This document shows, in pieces, positions 26,276 through 35,176 of a stretch of 64,000 nucleotides of DNA. Position 1 is the stretch's first letter, and the number at the start of each line of letters is the position of its first letter. Made by a program: the position numbers and the translations under genes. The notes below the pieces were generated by a model, which had not been told where the DNA came from, made no database searches, and saw nothing but the letters and a program-made list of their open reading frames with translations. The DNA is taken from assembly GCF_051859125.1 (NCBI RefSeq), contig NZ_JBHYGG010000013.1:1-64000 (forward strand). Direction: 5' to 3'. This DNA is from Gemmata sp051859125. Its GTDB lineage: Bacteria > Planctomycetota > Planctomycetia > Gemmatales > Gemmataceae.

Positions 26276-28828
26276 CTACCGCTTCAGCGAGTACAGCACG
26301 ACCGCCCCGGCGATCCGCAGGGCGCTCTCCTTGTCGTACCCCAGGCAGTCGGCCGACTTATGGCCCTCGATCGCACACCCCACGTCGTACTTGCTGTAGA
26401 CCACCACCCAGCGGCCGTCGATCTTGATCCCCTCCAGGTGCGCCGGGTACGCCCGGAGCTCCGCCTCGCCGCCCTTGCCGTCGGGCAGTTCGCGGCGGCA
26501 GCGGAGGTGCTTCAGGTCGAGCCCGGCCTCGCGGGCGACGCGGTACAGCGGGTCCTCCTTGCCGTCGGACCCCTTCTCGGGGATCAGCTCCAGCTTCCGA
26601 TCGGGGTACAGCTTCGCGCACAACTCGCGGAACGACTTGTCGAACGCCTTCCACTGCTCGAACCCGCCGCACGCCGCGTCCGCGAACAGGAGCCCGCCGG
26701 AGTTGAGGTTCGATTGGATCGCCTCGATGGCGTCCGGCTGGAACACGAGCCCGCCCTGCTCGGTCTTGAGTTTCCGGCCGTGCAGGTACATGAACTTGAA
26801 GTTGAACAACTGGTCGTCGTGGGCCGGGAGGACGACGCTGTTGAGCGCCACTTCGAGCCGGGCGTTGTCGCGGAGGTAGCCCATCAGGTTCTTCAGCGCG
26901 TCCGGGGCCGGCTCGGGGTCGCCCTCGATCTTGAGTTGCACGGCCTTGAAGTGGCTGCGGGTCACGCCGGTCTCGACGCCGCGGACGATCACCTGCTTCG
27001 ACAGCTTCGGCTTGGGCAGTTCCATGCCGGTCGCGTAGGCGACGATATTGCGGATCAGGCAGAACGCCTTCTCGCCGCGGTTCGCCGGGTTCTTCGAGTC
27101 CTTCGGCATGTACTTCGATTCCTCCCAGTACCCCGCGAGCGGGACCGGGCTGAACACCGCGACCGTGCGGCACCCGCGGTTGAGCACCTCGAGCTCCGGG
27201 AAGTCGGTCGGGAGCACGCCGGGGAACATCTTGAGGATCGCGTGGTCCGGCGACATCTTCTGGAGGTTGGTCTCGAACAGCTTCTTCACGAGCTTTCGGA
27301 ACGAGGCCGCGAACGCCTCGTCCCCGCAGCACGCCTCGGCGACGATGAACCCGCCCTCCTCGATGTACGTCTTGAGGATCTTCTCCTGGGCCGGGGTCAG
27401 GATGAGAGGCCCGTGCCCGTTCAGGTACAGCACCGGGGACTGGAGCAGCAGCCCGACCTCTTCGAGGATCTTCTCGTCGTTCGTTTTGCCGGCCGCGCCC
27501 TCGTTGTCGAACGCCCGGCGCCGCGCGTCGTACACCTGCCACGACAGCGGGGTGCCGTTGAACAACTCGCGGCTACAGAACTCGACGACGTGGCGGGTGT
27601 CGTTGTGCTTGCGGTTCCAGTTCGCACCGCCGGGCGGGGCCGGAAACCCGGGCTCCGATTGCTCCGCGGTGCCGCCGGTCTGGAGCGTCCCCCAGGCGAA
27701 CTTGCTGACGAGGACCGGGGTGCGGCCCTTCGACAGGAACAGGAGCGAGAACGCCGTGGACAGGTGGGCCGTGGCGTCGACCTGCTTGCCGCCGGCGAAC
27801 GAGCCGTCGCCGGCCCGCTGCTGGATCGCGATGAGCTTCTCGCACCCCTCCCGGTACCAGTCGTGCGAGCCGATGAACCGCTGGCCCGAGAGCCGCCCGA
27901 GCCGCTCGATCCCGTACACGTTGTAGTACATCGATTTCGGCGAATCGAACGTGAAGTTCGCGGCGACCCAGTTCATCCCCTTCACGAGCGCCGGGTTCTC
28001 GCTGTACGCCCCGCAGTTCTGGGCGACCCCGGTCCGCGGGTCGAGGCCGTGCTCGTTGGAGTCGAGGCCCATGCGGGCGATGAGCAGCCCGCACACGCCG
28101 GCGACGGTCATGCTGATGCTCGGCGTGTCGGCGGCCCGGCCGCCGGCGTCGCGGGCGTTGTAGTACGGCCACGCGCCGGTCGTCGGCGTCACGGGGATCT
28201 GGCTGCTGCTGTAATACTTCTGGACCCCGGCCCACACGCTCTCGTGCAACTTCGCCCCGGCCTGCTTCGCGGCGTACAGCCCGAGGAGCGCGTACTGCGT
28301 GTTCGAGTTGTCGGCGATCTGGTTCTGGGGGTAGCTCCACCCGTTCAGTTCACCCGCGACGCGGCCGTCGGCGTCCGGCTTCCAGCCCAGCCCGCTCCGC
28401 ACCAGCCAGTCGGCGTTCTTCTGGACGAGCGGGCGGTCCTTCGGGTCGCGGACCTCGGCGAACACGAGGTTGCACAGGGCGACCACGTAGGTCTTCTTCG
28501 GGGTCTCGGTGAGCTTCCGGAGGTAGTCGATGGCCCGCTTCACCGCAGGGTCGTCCGGCGGCACGCCGCAGTTCAGCAGCGCCAGCGTGACGAGGGCCGT
28601 GCTGCCGCCCTCCATGTCGGCCAGGAAGCCGATGACGAGCCCCTCCCAGTTCCCCTGGGGGTTCTGCTGGCTCTTGAGGTAGCGGACGCCCGAGTCGATC
28701 GACTTGCGGACCTTGTCGACCAGTTCCTCTTCGGCCTTCGGTGGGGCGGCGGCCGCGGCGGTCGCCGGGAGCCCGGCGACGAGACCGAGGCACGCGGCGA
28801 ACCCGACGGGGAGCAGCAAGCGGGACAT
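26276..28828 (-). CDS. Exported protein with prenyltransferase-like repeats and DUF4159 domains
   Basis: An 850-residue protein with a Sec signal peptide (about 1-27, ending ATAAAAAPP). Residues 35-400 form an alpha/alpha-toroid of the prenyltransferase/squalene-oxidase repeat type (GVRYLKSQQNPQGNW, AIDYLRKLTETPKKTYVVALCNLVFAE). Residues 430-620 and 650-850 look like two related DUF4159 domains, each with a glutamine-amidotransferase-like core (LYLNGHGPLILTPAQEKIL, then FMYLHGRKLKTEQGGLVF). This architecture is frequent in planctomycetes, but no activity has been established. GGAG lies 9 bases before the ATG. In the 86-bp upstream gap the minus strand has TATATT at 28896-28901 as a possible -10. 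Confidence 0.88.
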   Translation of the reverse strand: MSRLLLPVGFAACLGLVAGLPATAAAAAPPKAEEELVDKVRKSIDSGVRYLKSQQNPQGNWEGLVIGFLADMEGGSTALVTLALLNCGVPPDDPAVKRAIDYLRKLTETPKKTYVVALCNLVFAEVRDPKDRPLVQKNADWLVRSGLGWKPDADGRVAGELNGWSYPQNQIADNSNTQYALLGLYAAKQAGAKLHESVWAGVQKYYSSSQIPVTPTTGAWPYYNARDAGGRAADTPSISMTVAGVCGLLIARMGLDSNEHGLDPRTGVAQNCGAYSENPALVKGMNWVAANFTFDSPKSMYYNVYGIERLGRLSGQRFIGSHDWYREGCEKLIAIQQRAGDGSFAGGKQVDATAHLSTAFSLLFLSKGRTPVLVSKFAWGTLQTGGTAEQSEPGFPAPPGGANWNRKHNDTRHVVEFCSRELFNGTPLSWQVYDARRRAFDNEGAAGKTNDEKILEEVGLLLQSPVLYLNGHGPLILTPAQEKILKTYIEEGGFIVAEACCGDEAFAASFRKLVKKLFETNLQKMSPDHAILKMFPGVLPTDFPELEVLNRGCRTVAVFSPVPLAGYWEESKYMPKDSKNPANRGEKAFCLIRNIVAYATGMELPKPKLSKQVIVRGVETGVTRSHFKAVQLKIEGDPEPAPDALKNLMGYLRDNARLEVALNSVVLPAHDDQLFNFKFMYLHGRKLKTEQGGLVFQPDAIEAIQSNLNSGGLLFADAACGGFEQWKAFDKSFRELCAKLYPDRKLELIPEKGSDGKEDPLYRVAREAGLDLKHLRCRRELPDGKGGEAELRAYPAHLEGIKIDGRWVVVYSKYDVGCAIEGHKSADCLGYDKESALRIAGAVVLYSLKR

Positions 28829-28914
28829 ATCGGGAACTCCGGTGACCGGCGGGGCGAGCCCCCGCCAGCTCCATTATTCGCTCGCCGCGCGCGAAAATAT
28901 AGCCCGTGGCCGAA

Positions 28915-31788
28915 TCACCACCGCAGCGGCTTCTGCCACGCCTCCTTCAGGTCGGCGAGCTTCGTCCACACGAGCCACTCGCCGCCGGCCCCGGCGATCC
29001 GCAGCCGCGGCTCCACGACGGTCGTACCGATCTTGGCGAGCGGGAGGCCGGCGAAGCACGCCTCGAACTCAGCGGCGCGTTCGGGCTTCACTTCGACGAG
29101 GAAGCGGGTGCAGGACTCGCTGAACAGCTTCACCTCGTCGGGGAGCGAGCCGGGGAGGTTGGTGACGTCCGCACCGATGTTGCCGGCGAAGGCCATCTCG
29201 GCGACCGCGACGGCGAGGCCCCCCTCGCTCAGGTCGTGGCACGCCCGCACGAAGCCGCCGGTGATCGCTGCGTGGACCGCGGCGAACACCTTCGGGGCGA
29301 CCGCGAGATCGACCTTCGGCACCTCACCGCCCGCCCGGCCGGTGACGCGGTGCAGGTGCGAGCCGGACATCTCGTCCTTCGTCGCGCCGACGAGGTACAG
29401 TGCGTTGCCGGGCTCCTTCAGGTCCATCGTCACGCACTTGCGGACGTCGGGGACGCGGCCGAGCGCCGAGACGAGGAGCGTGTCGGGAATGTTGATGCGC
29501 TCGCCGGTCTTCCCGGCGTAGGTGTTGTTCAGGCTGTCCTTGCCGCTGATGAACGGGGTGCCGAACGCGAGCGCCACGTCGCGGCACGCCTCGGCGGTTC
29601 GCACGAGCGCCCCGAGTACGGCCGGGTCGTTGACGTTCCCCCAACAGAAGTTGTCGAGGATCGCGGTGCGCTTCGGGTCCGCCCCGACCGCGACGACGTT
29701 CCGCACCGCCTCGTCGATCGCGGCCGCACCCATCCAGTACGGGTCGTCGTACAGCGGGTTGATGCCGCACCCCACCGCGGCGCCGGTCCACGAGCCGAGA
29801 ACGGGCATGATGACCGCAGCGTCCGACGGGCCGTCGTTCTTTACGCCCACGAGCGGCTTCACGACGCTCCCGCCCTGGACCTCGTGGTCGTACTGCCGGA
29901 TCACCCACTCCTTGGAGGCCACGCTCGGCGTGCCGAGGATTTTCAGCAACACGTCCAGGGGAGCGGTGTCGCCCCCGCCCACGGACCCCGGTCCGTGGGC
30001 GTGCGGTGCCCACTCCGCGCTCCGCACCTGGTTCGGGCGGCCGTCGTGGAGGAAGTGCATGTCGAGGTCGGCGACGACGTGCTCGCCGTAGGTCAGCTTC
30101 AGGCGGCCCGTCGGGTCGAACGTGCCGAGCGCGACGGCTTCCACGTCTTCGGACTCGCACAGCGCCTGCAACTCGGGCCACTTGTCGGTCGGCACCGACA
30201 GCACCATCCGCTCCTGCGACTCGCTGATCCAGATCTCGGTGTAGCTGAGCCCCTCGTACTTGAGCGGGGCGGTGGCGAGGTCGAGGGTCGCGCCGAGGTC
30301 GGCCCCCATCTCGCCGACGGCCGAGCTGAACCCGCCGGCCCCGCAGTCGGTGATCGCGGTGAACAGGCCGCGGTCGCGGGCCTGCAGGATCACGTCCTGC
30401 ACCTTCTTCTCGGTGATCGCGTTGCCGATCTGCACGGCCCCGCCGCTCACCGTCTCCGACTCGTGCGTGAGTTCGAGGCTGGAGAACGTCGCGCCGTGGA
30501 TGCCGTCGCGGCCCGTGCGGCCGCCGACCGCGACGATCAGGTCGCCCGGCATCACCTGCTTGAACGCCTTATCGGCCGGGATGATGCCGACGGTGCCGCA
30601 GAACACGAGCGGGTTGGCGAGGTAGCGCTCGTCGAACAGGATCGCGCCGTTCACCGTGGGGATGCCCATGCGGTTGCCGTAGTCGCGGACCCCGGCGACG
30701 ACGCCGTGCATCACGCGCCGCGGGTGCAGCACGCCCTGCGGGAGTTGCTCGGGCGGGAAGTCCGGCGGGGCGAAGCAGAACACGTCGGTGTTGCACACCG
30801 GCTTCGCGGCGAGCCCGGTGCCGAGCAGGTCGCGAACGACCCCGCCGAGGCCGGTGTTCGCGCCGCCGTAGGGCTCGATCGCCGAAGGGTGGTTGTGCGT
30901 CTCGACCTTGAAGCACAGGTGGTTCTGGTCGTCGAACTTCACGATGCCGGCGTTGTCGGCGAACACGCTGACGCACCAGTCGTCGGCCCCGAGCCGCTGC
31001 CGGATCTCCTGCGTCGCCGCGAACACCGTCTCCTTGAGCAGGTTCTTGTACGTCCGCGTCTCGCCCGTCGATTTGTCGTGCAGGGTGATGGTGCCCTTGA
31101 GCGTCTTGTGCGAGCAGTGCTCGGACCACGTCTGCGCGACCGACTCGAGCTCGCAGTCGGTCGGCTCGCGGCCGAGGTCGCGGAAGTGGGCCTGGACCGC
31201 CCTCATCTCGTCGAGCGTGAGCGCGAGCATCCCGTCCTTGCTCAGCTTCACCAGCGAAGCGTCGTCGAGCGTCGAGATCGGCACGGTGGCGAGCTTGAAC
31301 TGGTACGCGGTGCCGAAGCCGAGGTGGTCGGCCCTCACGGGGCCGGCGACGACCCGCTCGATGGCGTCGTTGGCGAGCACGCGGCGGAACAACGTGTCGC
31401 GGTCCTGCGACGGGATGTCGTGCTGGCCGAAGTACCGGCGGAACGTGCGGACCGCGGTGACCGGCAGGCCGAGCATGGTCGCCGAATCGAGGACGGTCTG
31501 CGCGACCGGGTCCATCACCCCGGGCTTGAGGAGCACGGTGTACGACTGCTCGCCGCGGGTGCCGGCGGGGGCCGCGGTGCCGGTCTCGACGAGCGGGTCG
31601 ATGAGCACGTCGCGGGTGAACTGCTCGACCTGCTCGGTGGTCAGGTCGCCCTCGAGCAGGAACCCGCGGGCCGCCGCCGCGACGAGGTCGCCGCCGCGCT
31701 GGGCGTGGGTGAGCAGGTCGAACTCGTCGCACACCCGCTCGCGTTCCGCGTCGCGCCCGAGCGGCCGGATCTCGACTTCAAAGAGCAT
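28915..31788 (-). CDS. purL: Phosphoribosylformylglycinamidine synthase, PurS-PurL fusion type
   Basis: A 957-residue protein, longer than stand-alone PurL (about 740) and shorter than the large enzyme with a glutaminase (about 1300). The first 170 residues include a PurS-like unit (YTVLLKPGVMDPVAQTVLDS). The PurL core follows with QTWSEHCSHKTLKG, VETHNHPSAIEPYGGANTG, GGRTGRDGIHGATFSS and CHDLSEGGLAVAVAEM. It makes formylglycinamidine ribotide from FGAR, ATP and ammonia in purine synthesis. A PurQ glutaminase should supply the ammonia but is not in the window. Its start overlaps the end of tyrA by 11 bp, so the two are likely co-translated. Confidence 0.95.
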   Translation of the reverse strand: MLFEVEIRPLGRDAERERVCDEFDLLTHAQRGGDLVAAAARGFLLEGDLTTEQVEQFTRDVLIDPLVETGTAAPAGTRGEQSYTVLLKPGVMDPVAQTVLDSATMLGLPVTAVRTFRRYFGQHDIPSQDRDTLFRRVLANDAIERVVAGPVRADHLGFGTAYQFKLATVPISTLDDASLVKLSKDGMLALTLDEMRAVQAHFRDLGREPTDCELESVAQTWSEHCSHKTLKGTITLHDKSTGETRTYKNLLKETVFAATQEIRQRLGADDWCVSVFADNAGIVKFDDQNHLCFKVETHNHPSAIEPYGGANTGLGGVVRDLLGTGLAAKPVCNTDVFCFAPPDFPPEQLPQGVLHPRRVMHGVVAGVRDYGNRMGIPTVNGAILFDERYLANPLVFCGTVGIIPADKAFKQVMPGDLIVAVGGRTGRDGIHGATFSSLELTHESETVSGGAVQIGNAITEKKVQDVILQARDRGLFTAITDCGAGGFSSAVGEMGADLGATLDLATAPLKYEGLSYTEIWISESQERMVLSVPTDKWPELQALCESEDVEAVALGTFDPTGRLKLTYGEHVVADLDMHFLHDGRPNQVRSAEWAPHAHGPGSVGGGDTAPLDVLLKILGTPSVASKEWVIRQYDHEVQGGSVVKPLVGVKNDGPSDAAVIMPVLGSWTGAAVGCGINPLYDDPYWMGAAAIDEAVRNVVAVGADPKRTAILDNFCWGNVNDPAVLGALVRTAEACRDVALAFGTPFISGKDSLNNTYAGKTGERINIPDTLLVSALGRVPDVRKCVTMDLKEPGNALYLVGATKDEMSGSHLHRVTGRAGGEVPKVDLAVAPKVFAAVHAAITGGFVRACHDLSEGGLAVAVAEMAFAGNIGADVTNLPGSLPDEVKLFSESCTRFLVEVKPERAAEFEACFAGLPLAKIGTTVVEPRLRIAGAGGEWLVWTKLADLKEAWQKPLRW

Positions 31789-32617
31789 CGCGCACCTGCT
31801 TTGCCTCGGCCAGCCACCGCACGAGACCGGCCCCGTCGCCGGCCTCGAGGAGTCGCTGGAACTCGAGCATGTGTTGAGTGAAGACGCGGAGGGCGGACAG
31901 CACCGGGTCGCGGTTCGCCTGGAAGATCGCGGCCCACAGGGCGGGGTCGCCGCCGGCGATCCGGGTCACGTCGCGGAACCCGCCGGCCGACAGCGGCAGG
32001 TAATCGACGGGCGTGGACGCGGCGACGCCTGACGCGACGGCGTGGGGCAGGTGACTCGTTGAGGCGAGCACGCTGTCGTGCTCCTCGGGCGACATGCGCA
32101 CCACCCGCGCCCCGAGTGCTTTCCAGAACGCTTCGACGCGGACCAGGGCCTCGGAGTCCGTGCCGAGTGTCGTCGGTGTAATGATCGTCACGCGGTGCTG
32201 GAACAGGTCGGCACGGGCGTGCTCGACGCCGGCCTTTTCGGCCCCCGCGATCGGGTGCGCCGGGACGTAGGGGTACCGGTCCGGCAACTTCCCCGCGAGC
32301 CCGCAGAGGATGTTTTGCTTGGTGCTCCCGGCGTCGGTGAAGATCGTCCCCGGGCGGACGTGCGGGGCCGCGGCGAGGATCATGCCGGCGATGCGGTCCA
32401 CCGGGGTGCAAACGACGACGAGGTCCGCGTCCCGCACGCCCGCGGCGAGGTCGGTCGAGAAGGCGTCGATCGCCCCGAGTTCGACGGCCCGTGCGAGGGT
32501 CTTCGGGTCGCGGCCGACACCGACGACCCGTGACGCAACTCCGCGGGCGCGCGACGCGAGCCCGACCGACCCGCCGATCAACCCGACCCCGACAACCGTG
32601 ACCTGCTCGAATGGCAT
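31778..32617 (-). CDS. tyrA: Prephenate dehydrogenase
   Basis: A 279-residue NAD(P)-binding enzyme. It has the dinucleotide fold VVGVGLIGGSVGLA at residue 8, DAGSTKQNI, PAHPIAGAEKAGVEHA and HDSVLASTSHLPHAVA, all typical of prephenate or arogenate dehydrogenase in tyrosine synthesis. There is no chorismate mutase or ACT domain. No Shine-Dalgarno sequence precedes the ATG; instead a perfect TATAAT on the minus strand ends 6 bases before it, so the transcript may be leaderless. The 3' end overlaps purL by 11 bp. Confidence 0.94.
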   Translation of the reverse strand: MPFEQVTVVGVGLIGGSVGLASRARGVASRVVGVGRDPKTLARAVELGAIDAFSTDLAAGVRDADLVVVCTPVDRIAGMILAAAPHVRPGTIFTDAGSTKQNILCGLAGKLPDRYPYVPAHPIAGAEKAGVEHARADLFQHRVTIITPTTLGTDSEALVRVEAFWKALGARVVRMSPEEHDSVLASTSHLPHAVASGVAASTPVDYLPLSAGGFRDVTRIAGGDPALWAAIFQANRDPVLSALRVFTQHMLEFQRLLEAGDGAGLVRWLAEAKQVRDAL

Positions 32618-32623
32618 GCGGGG

Positions 32624-32631
32624 ATTATAAC
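32624..32631. promoter_or_regulatory. Overlapping bidirectional -10 elements
   Basis: The same 8 bases read TATAAT on the minus strand (32629 down to 32624, for tyrA) and TATAAC on the plus strand (32626-32631, for the DUF1080 gene 44 bases further on). The divergent gap is only 57 bp. No strong -35 box is seen for either direction. Confidence 0.55.
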
Positions 32632-32674
32632 GATCCCACGTCGTTCTTCGACCTGCACCCCACCGAGAACCGCC

Positions 32675-33343
32675 ATGCGGGCGAGCCTCCTCTCCGTTGC
32701 GATCGGAACCGCCCTCGCGGCCGCGCTCCCCGCCGCCGATGCGGAGTTCGTGCCGCTGTTCGACGGCAACTCGCTCGACGGGTGGGGGTACATCGTGAAG
32801 CCCGACAAGGACGGCAACAGGGCCGACCCGAAGTTGACGTGGTCGGTCACGGACGGGTACATCCGCTGTACCGGCAAGCCGAACGGGTGCATGGTCACTT
32901 CGAAGGACTACGGCGACTACGCCCTCAAACTGAAGTGGCGGTTCCCGGCCGAGGGGAAGGGCGGGAACACCGGCGTGCTGCTCCACGTTCAGGACGAGAA
33001 GTACTGGCCGACGTCGATCGAGGCGCAACTCCTCACCGGCCGCGCCGGCGACTTCCTCCTCAACCTTCCGCCGGACACGAAGCTCGAAGTCGAGAAGTCG
33101 CGGCACGACCCGAAGCTCGAGCGGCGCTACCTCCGCATCGAGCCGAAGGAGCCCGTCGAGAAGCCGCTCGGCGAGTGGAACGCGTGCGAGATCACCTGCA
33201 CGGGCGGCGACATCGTGTTCGTCGTGAACGGCGTAAATGTGAACGAGGGAAAGAACTGCAGCTTCACAAAGGGCCGCATCGCCCTCCAGTCCGAGGGCGC
33301 GGAAGTTCACTTCAAGGACATTGCGATCAAGAAGCTGAAGTGA
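32675..33343 (+). CDS. Exported DUF1080 (3-keto-disaccharide hydrolase-like) protein
   Basis: A 222-residue protein with a Sec signal peptide (about 1-22, ending LPAADA). The rest is one DUF1080 concanavalin-like beta-sandwich: FVPLFDGNSLDGWGY opens the domain, GGNTGVLLH and IEAQLLTGRAGDF are characteristic, and it ends in GRIALQSEGAEVHFKDI. Members act on or bind sugars outside the cytoplasm; many planctomycete copies have no assigned activity. Its stop codon directly abuts the stop codon of the convergent M24 peptidase gene. Confidence 0.92.
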   Translation: MRASLLSVAIGTALAAALPAADAEFVPLFDGNSLDGWGYIVKPDKDGNRADPKLTWSVTDGYIRCTGKPNGCMVTSKDYGDYALKLKWRFPAEGKGGNTGVLLHVQDEKYWPTSIEAQLLTGRAGDFLLNLPPDTKLEVEKSRHDPKLERRYLRIEPKEPVEKPLGEWNACEITCTGGDIVFVVNGVNVNEGKNCSFTKGRIALQSEGAEVHFKDIAIKKLK

Positions 33344-34417
33344 CTATACCAGCGCGATCGTGTGGTTGCTCAGCCGCTCGAAGCCGGCGGCGGTGATGAG
33401 GTAGTTGTGCTCGATGCGGATGCCGACGTCTCCGACGTTCAGACCCGGTTCGAGCGTGACAACGTCTCCTTCGCCGAGGGTTTCCGTCGAGTGCCGCACG
33501 ATGAACGGTGCTTCGGGGTGCATCGCCCCGAGGCCGTGGCCCACGTGCGAGACCATCGCATCCGGGAGGCCGGCCGCCGCGAACACCCCGCACACCGCGT
33601 CGTACACCGTCTGGCACTTGGTCCCGGGTTTCAGCTCGCGTTCACCACTCTTTAGCGATTCGACGCACAAAGCGAACAGCTGCGATTGCTCGGCGCTCGG
33701 CGCGCCACCGACCAAGAGGGTCGTCGTGAAGTCGCTGCGGTACCCCTGCACAATCACCGAGAAGTCGAGGATGAACGTCTCGCTGTTCTTGAGCACGCGA
33801 GTGGTGGGCGGGCCGACCCGACGCCCGCCGGTACTCGCGACGAAGTCGCCGTAGACAATGGCCCAATGCCCGAGGTCGCGGTGGCACGCGGCGCTCACCC
33901 CGGCGTAGAGGTCGAGTTCCGTTATCCCCTCGCGGATGTTCGCACGCGCCCAGGTGTGCCCGGCTTCGGTCGCCCGCATGCACGTCTTCAGGAGCGCGAT
34001 TTCGTCGGGGCCTTTGCGCCGCCGCAGGTCGGTCGCGATCTCGAACAGCCGCGGCGCCAGCGCGTCGGCGAGTGCGTCATGAACCCGGCTCCCGTGCGCT
34101 TCCAGTGCCGACCGCAGGAGCAGTTGCCGCACGCCGCGGCCGGGCTCCTGGCCGGTGTACCACATCACCGGCGTGCGCTCGTCGGCGTGCGCGAGCCGCA
34201 CCGAGTCGGGGAGCCGCGCGTCGTGGTAAAGGTGCGCGTGACCCTCGGGCCGCAGCACCAGGAACCCGCCGAAGTCGGCCGCGAGGCTGAACGGATCGAC
34301 GTAAAAGTTCGCGAAGTACCGCAGGTTCACCGGGTCGGCGAACACGAGCGGGTGCGTGGGCTTCACCTGGTCCAGAAGCCGTTGCCGGCGCTGCCGGCAC
34401 CCTTCGGCGGTCAACAT
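33344..34417 (-). CDS. M24 family metallopeptidase (aminopeptidase P / Xaa-Pro peptidase type)
   Basis: A 357-residue protein with an N-terminal creatinase-like domain (about 1-130) and a C-terminal pita-bread domain. The metal ligands are all visible: ILDFSVIVQGYRSDFT supplies two Asp, HVGHGLGAMHPE the His, TLEPGL a Glu and RIEHNYLI the last Glu. It should remove N-terminal residues before proline, or act as a prolidase or creatinase-like enzyme. The ATG at 34417 overlaps the stop of the upstream PhyH gene in ATGTTGA, so translation is coupled. Confidence 0.9.
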   Translation of the reverse strand: MLTAEGCRQRRQRLLDQVKPTHPLVFADPVNLRYFANFYVDPFSLAADFGGFLVLRPEGHAHLYHDARLPDSVRLAHADERTPVMWYTGQEPGRGVRQLLLRSALEAHGSRVHDALADALAPRLFEIATDLRRRKGPDEIALLKTCMRATEAGHTWARANIREGITELDLYAGVSAACHRDLGHWAIVYGDFVASTGGRRVGPPTTRVLKNSETFILDFSVIVQGYRSDFTTTLLVGGAPSAEQSQLFALCVESLKSGERELKPGTKCQTVYDAVCGVFAAAGLPDAMVSHVGHGLGAMHPEAPFIVRHSTETLGEGDVVTLEPGLNVGDVGIRIEHNYLITAAGFERLSNHTIALV

Positions 34418-35145
34418 GTGGTGTCTCCGATCGCGTGAAACGCGTGCCACTCGTACCCGTCGGGAAGGGCAGGGGACGGCGCGCACTCCAGGTGGACGAT
34501 GCGGCGGTGCCGGTTCGCGCCCGGCGCGCTGTGGCCGCTGGAGTGCGTGAGGAGCGGTCGCATCAGCAGCACGTCGCCGGCCTGGCAGCACACCGTCACG
34601 GGGTCGCGGGGGTCGTCGCGACCCATCTCGTAACGGACGTGCGAGCCGGGGATGACACGGAGCGCGCCGTTGTCGGCGGTCGCGTCGTCGAGGTGGATTC
34701 GGGCGGTGAGCATCACGCGGATCACTTCCGGGGACGCCAGGACGTGCGGCACGCCGGCCTTCGTGGTCGGTTTCGTCAACACGGTTCCGCCGCGGTGCTC
34801 GGCGACTGCGATGCTGTAGTCCTTGTGCCACGGCAGCGCCCAGGTGTGGCCCGGCGGCTTGTCGAAGAACAGCCCCCGCACCACGCCCGCACCCGGACCG
34901 AGCACGTCGATCAGCGGCTCGCGGAGAGAAGGCACCCGCACCAGCGAGACGACGCTCGGCCACATCTGGAGCAGGTTCCGCGCGCCGTAGGCCGGGCCGT
35001 CGTTCGCGAGGATCGCCGGGTCGGCCGCGTTCGCGGCGCTCACCGCGTTCCACTCGGCCAGCGCGCCGGCGACCGCGGCGGGGGACACCACCCCGGGCAA
35101 CAGTGCGAACCCGTCGGCTTCGAGTTGTTCCCGCCACGTGCCCAC
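34411..35145 (-). CDS. Phytanoyl-CoA dioxygenase (PhyH) family protein
   Basis: A 244-residue Fe(II)/2-oxoglutarate dioxygenase fold. The iron facial triad is visible: His and Asp in LPWHKDYS and the distal His in LLTHSSGHS; NRHRRIVHL holds the Arg expected to bind 2-oxoglutarate. PhyH relatives in bacteria hydroxylate many small molecules, so the substrate is open. It sits between purU (31 bp upstream) and the M24 peptidase (7-bp overlap) on the same strand. Confidence 0.88.
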   Translation of the reverse strand: MGTWREQLEADGFALLPGVVSPAAVAGALAEWNAVSAANAADPAILANDGPAYGARNLLQMWPSVVSLVRVPSLREPLIDVLGPGAGVVRGLFFDKPPGHTWALPWHKDYSIAVAEHRGGTVLTKPTTKAGVPHVLASPEVIRVMLTARIHLDDATADNGALRVIPGSHVRYEMGRDDPRDPVTVCCQAGDVLLMRPLLTHSSGHSAPGANRHRRIVHLECAPSPALPDGYEWHAFHAIGDTTC

Positions 35146-35176
35146 GCGGACCCTCCGGCGATCCTCCCACGGCCGC

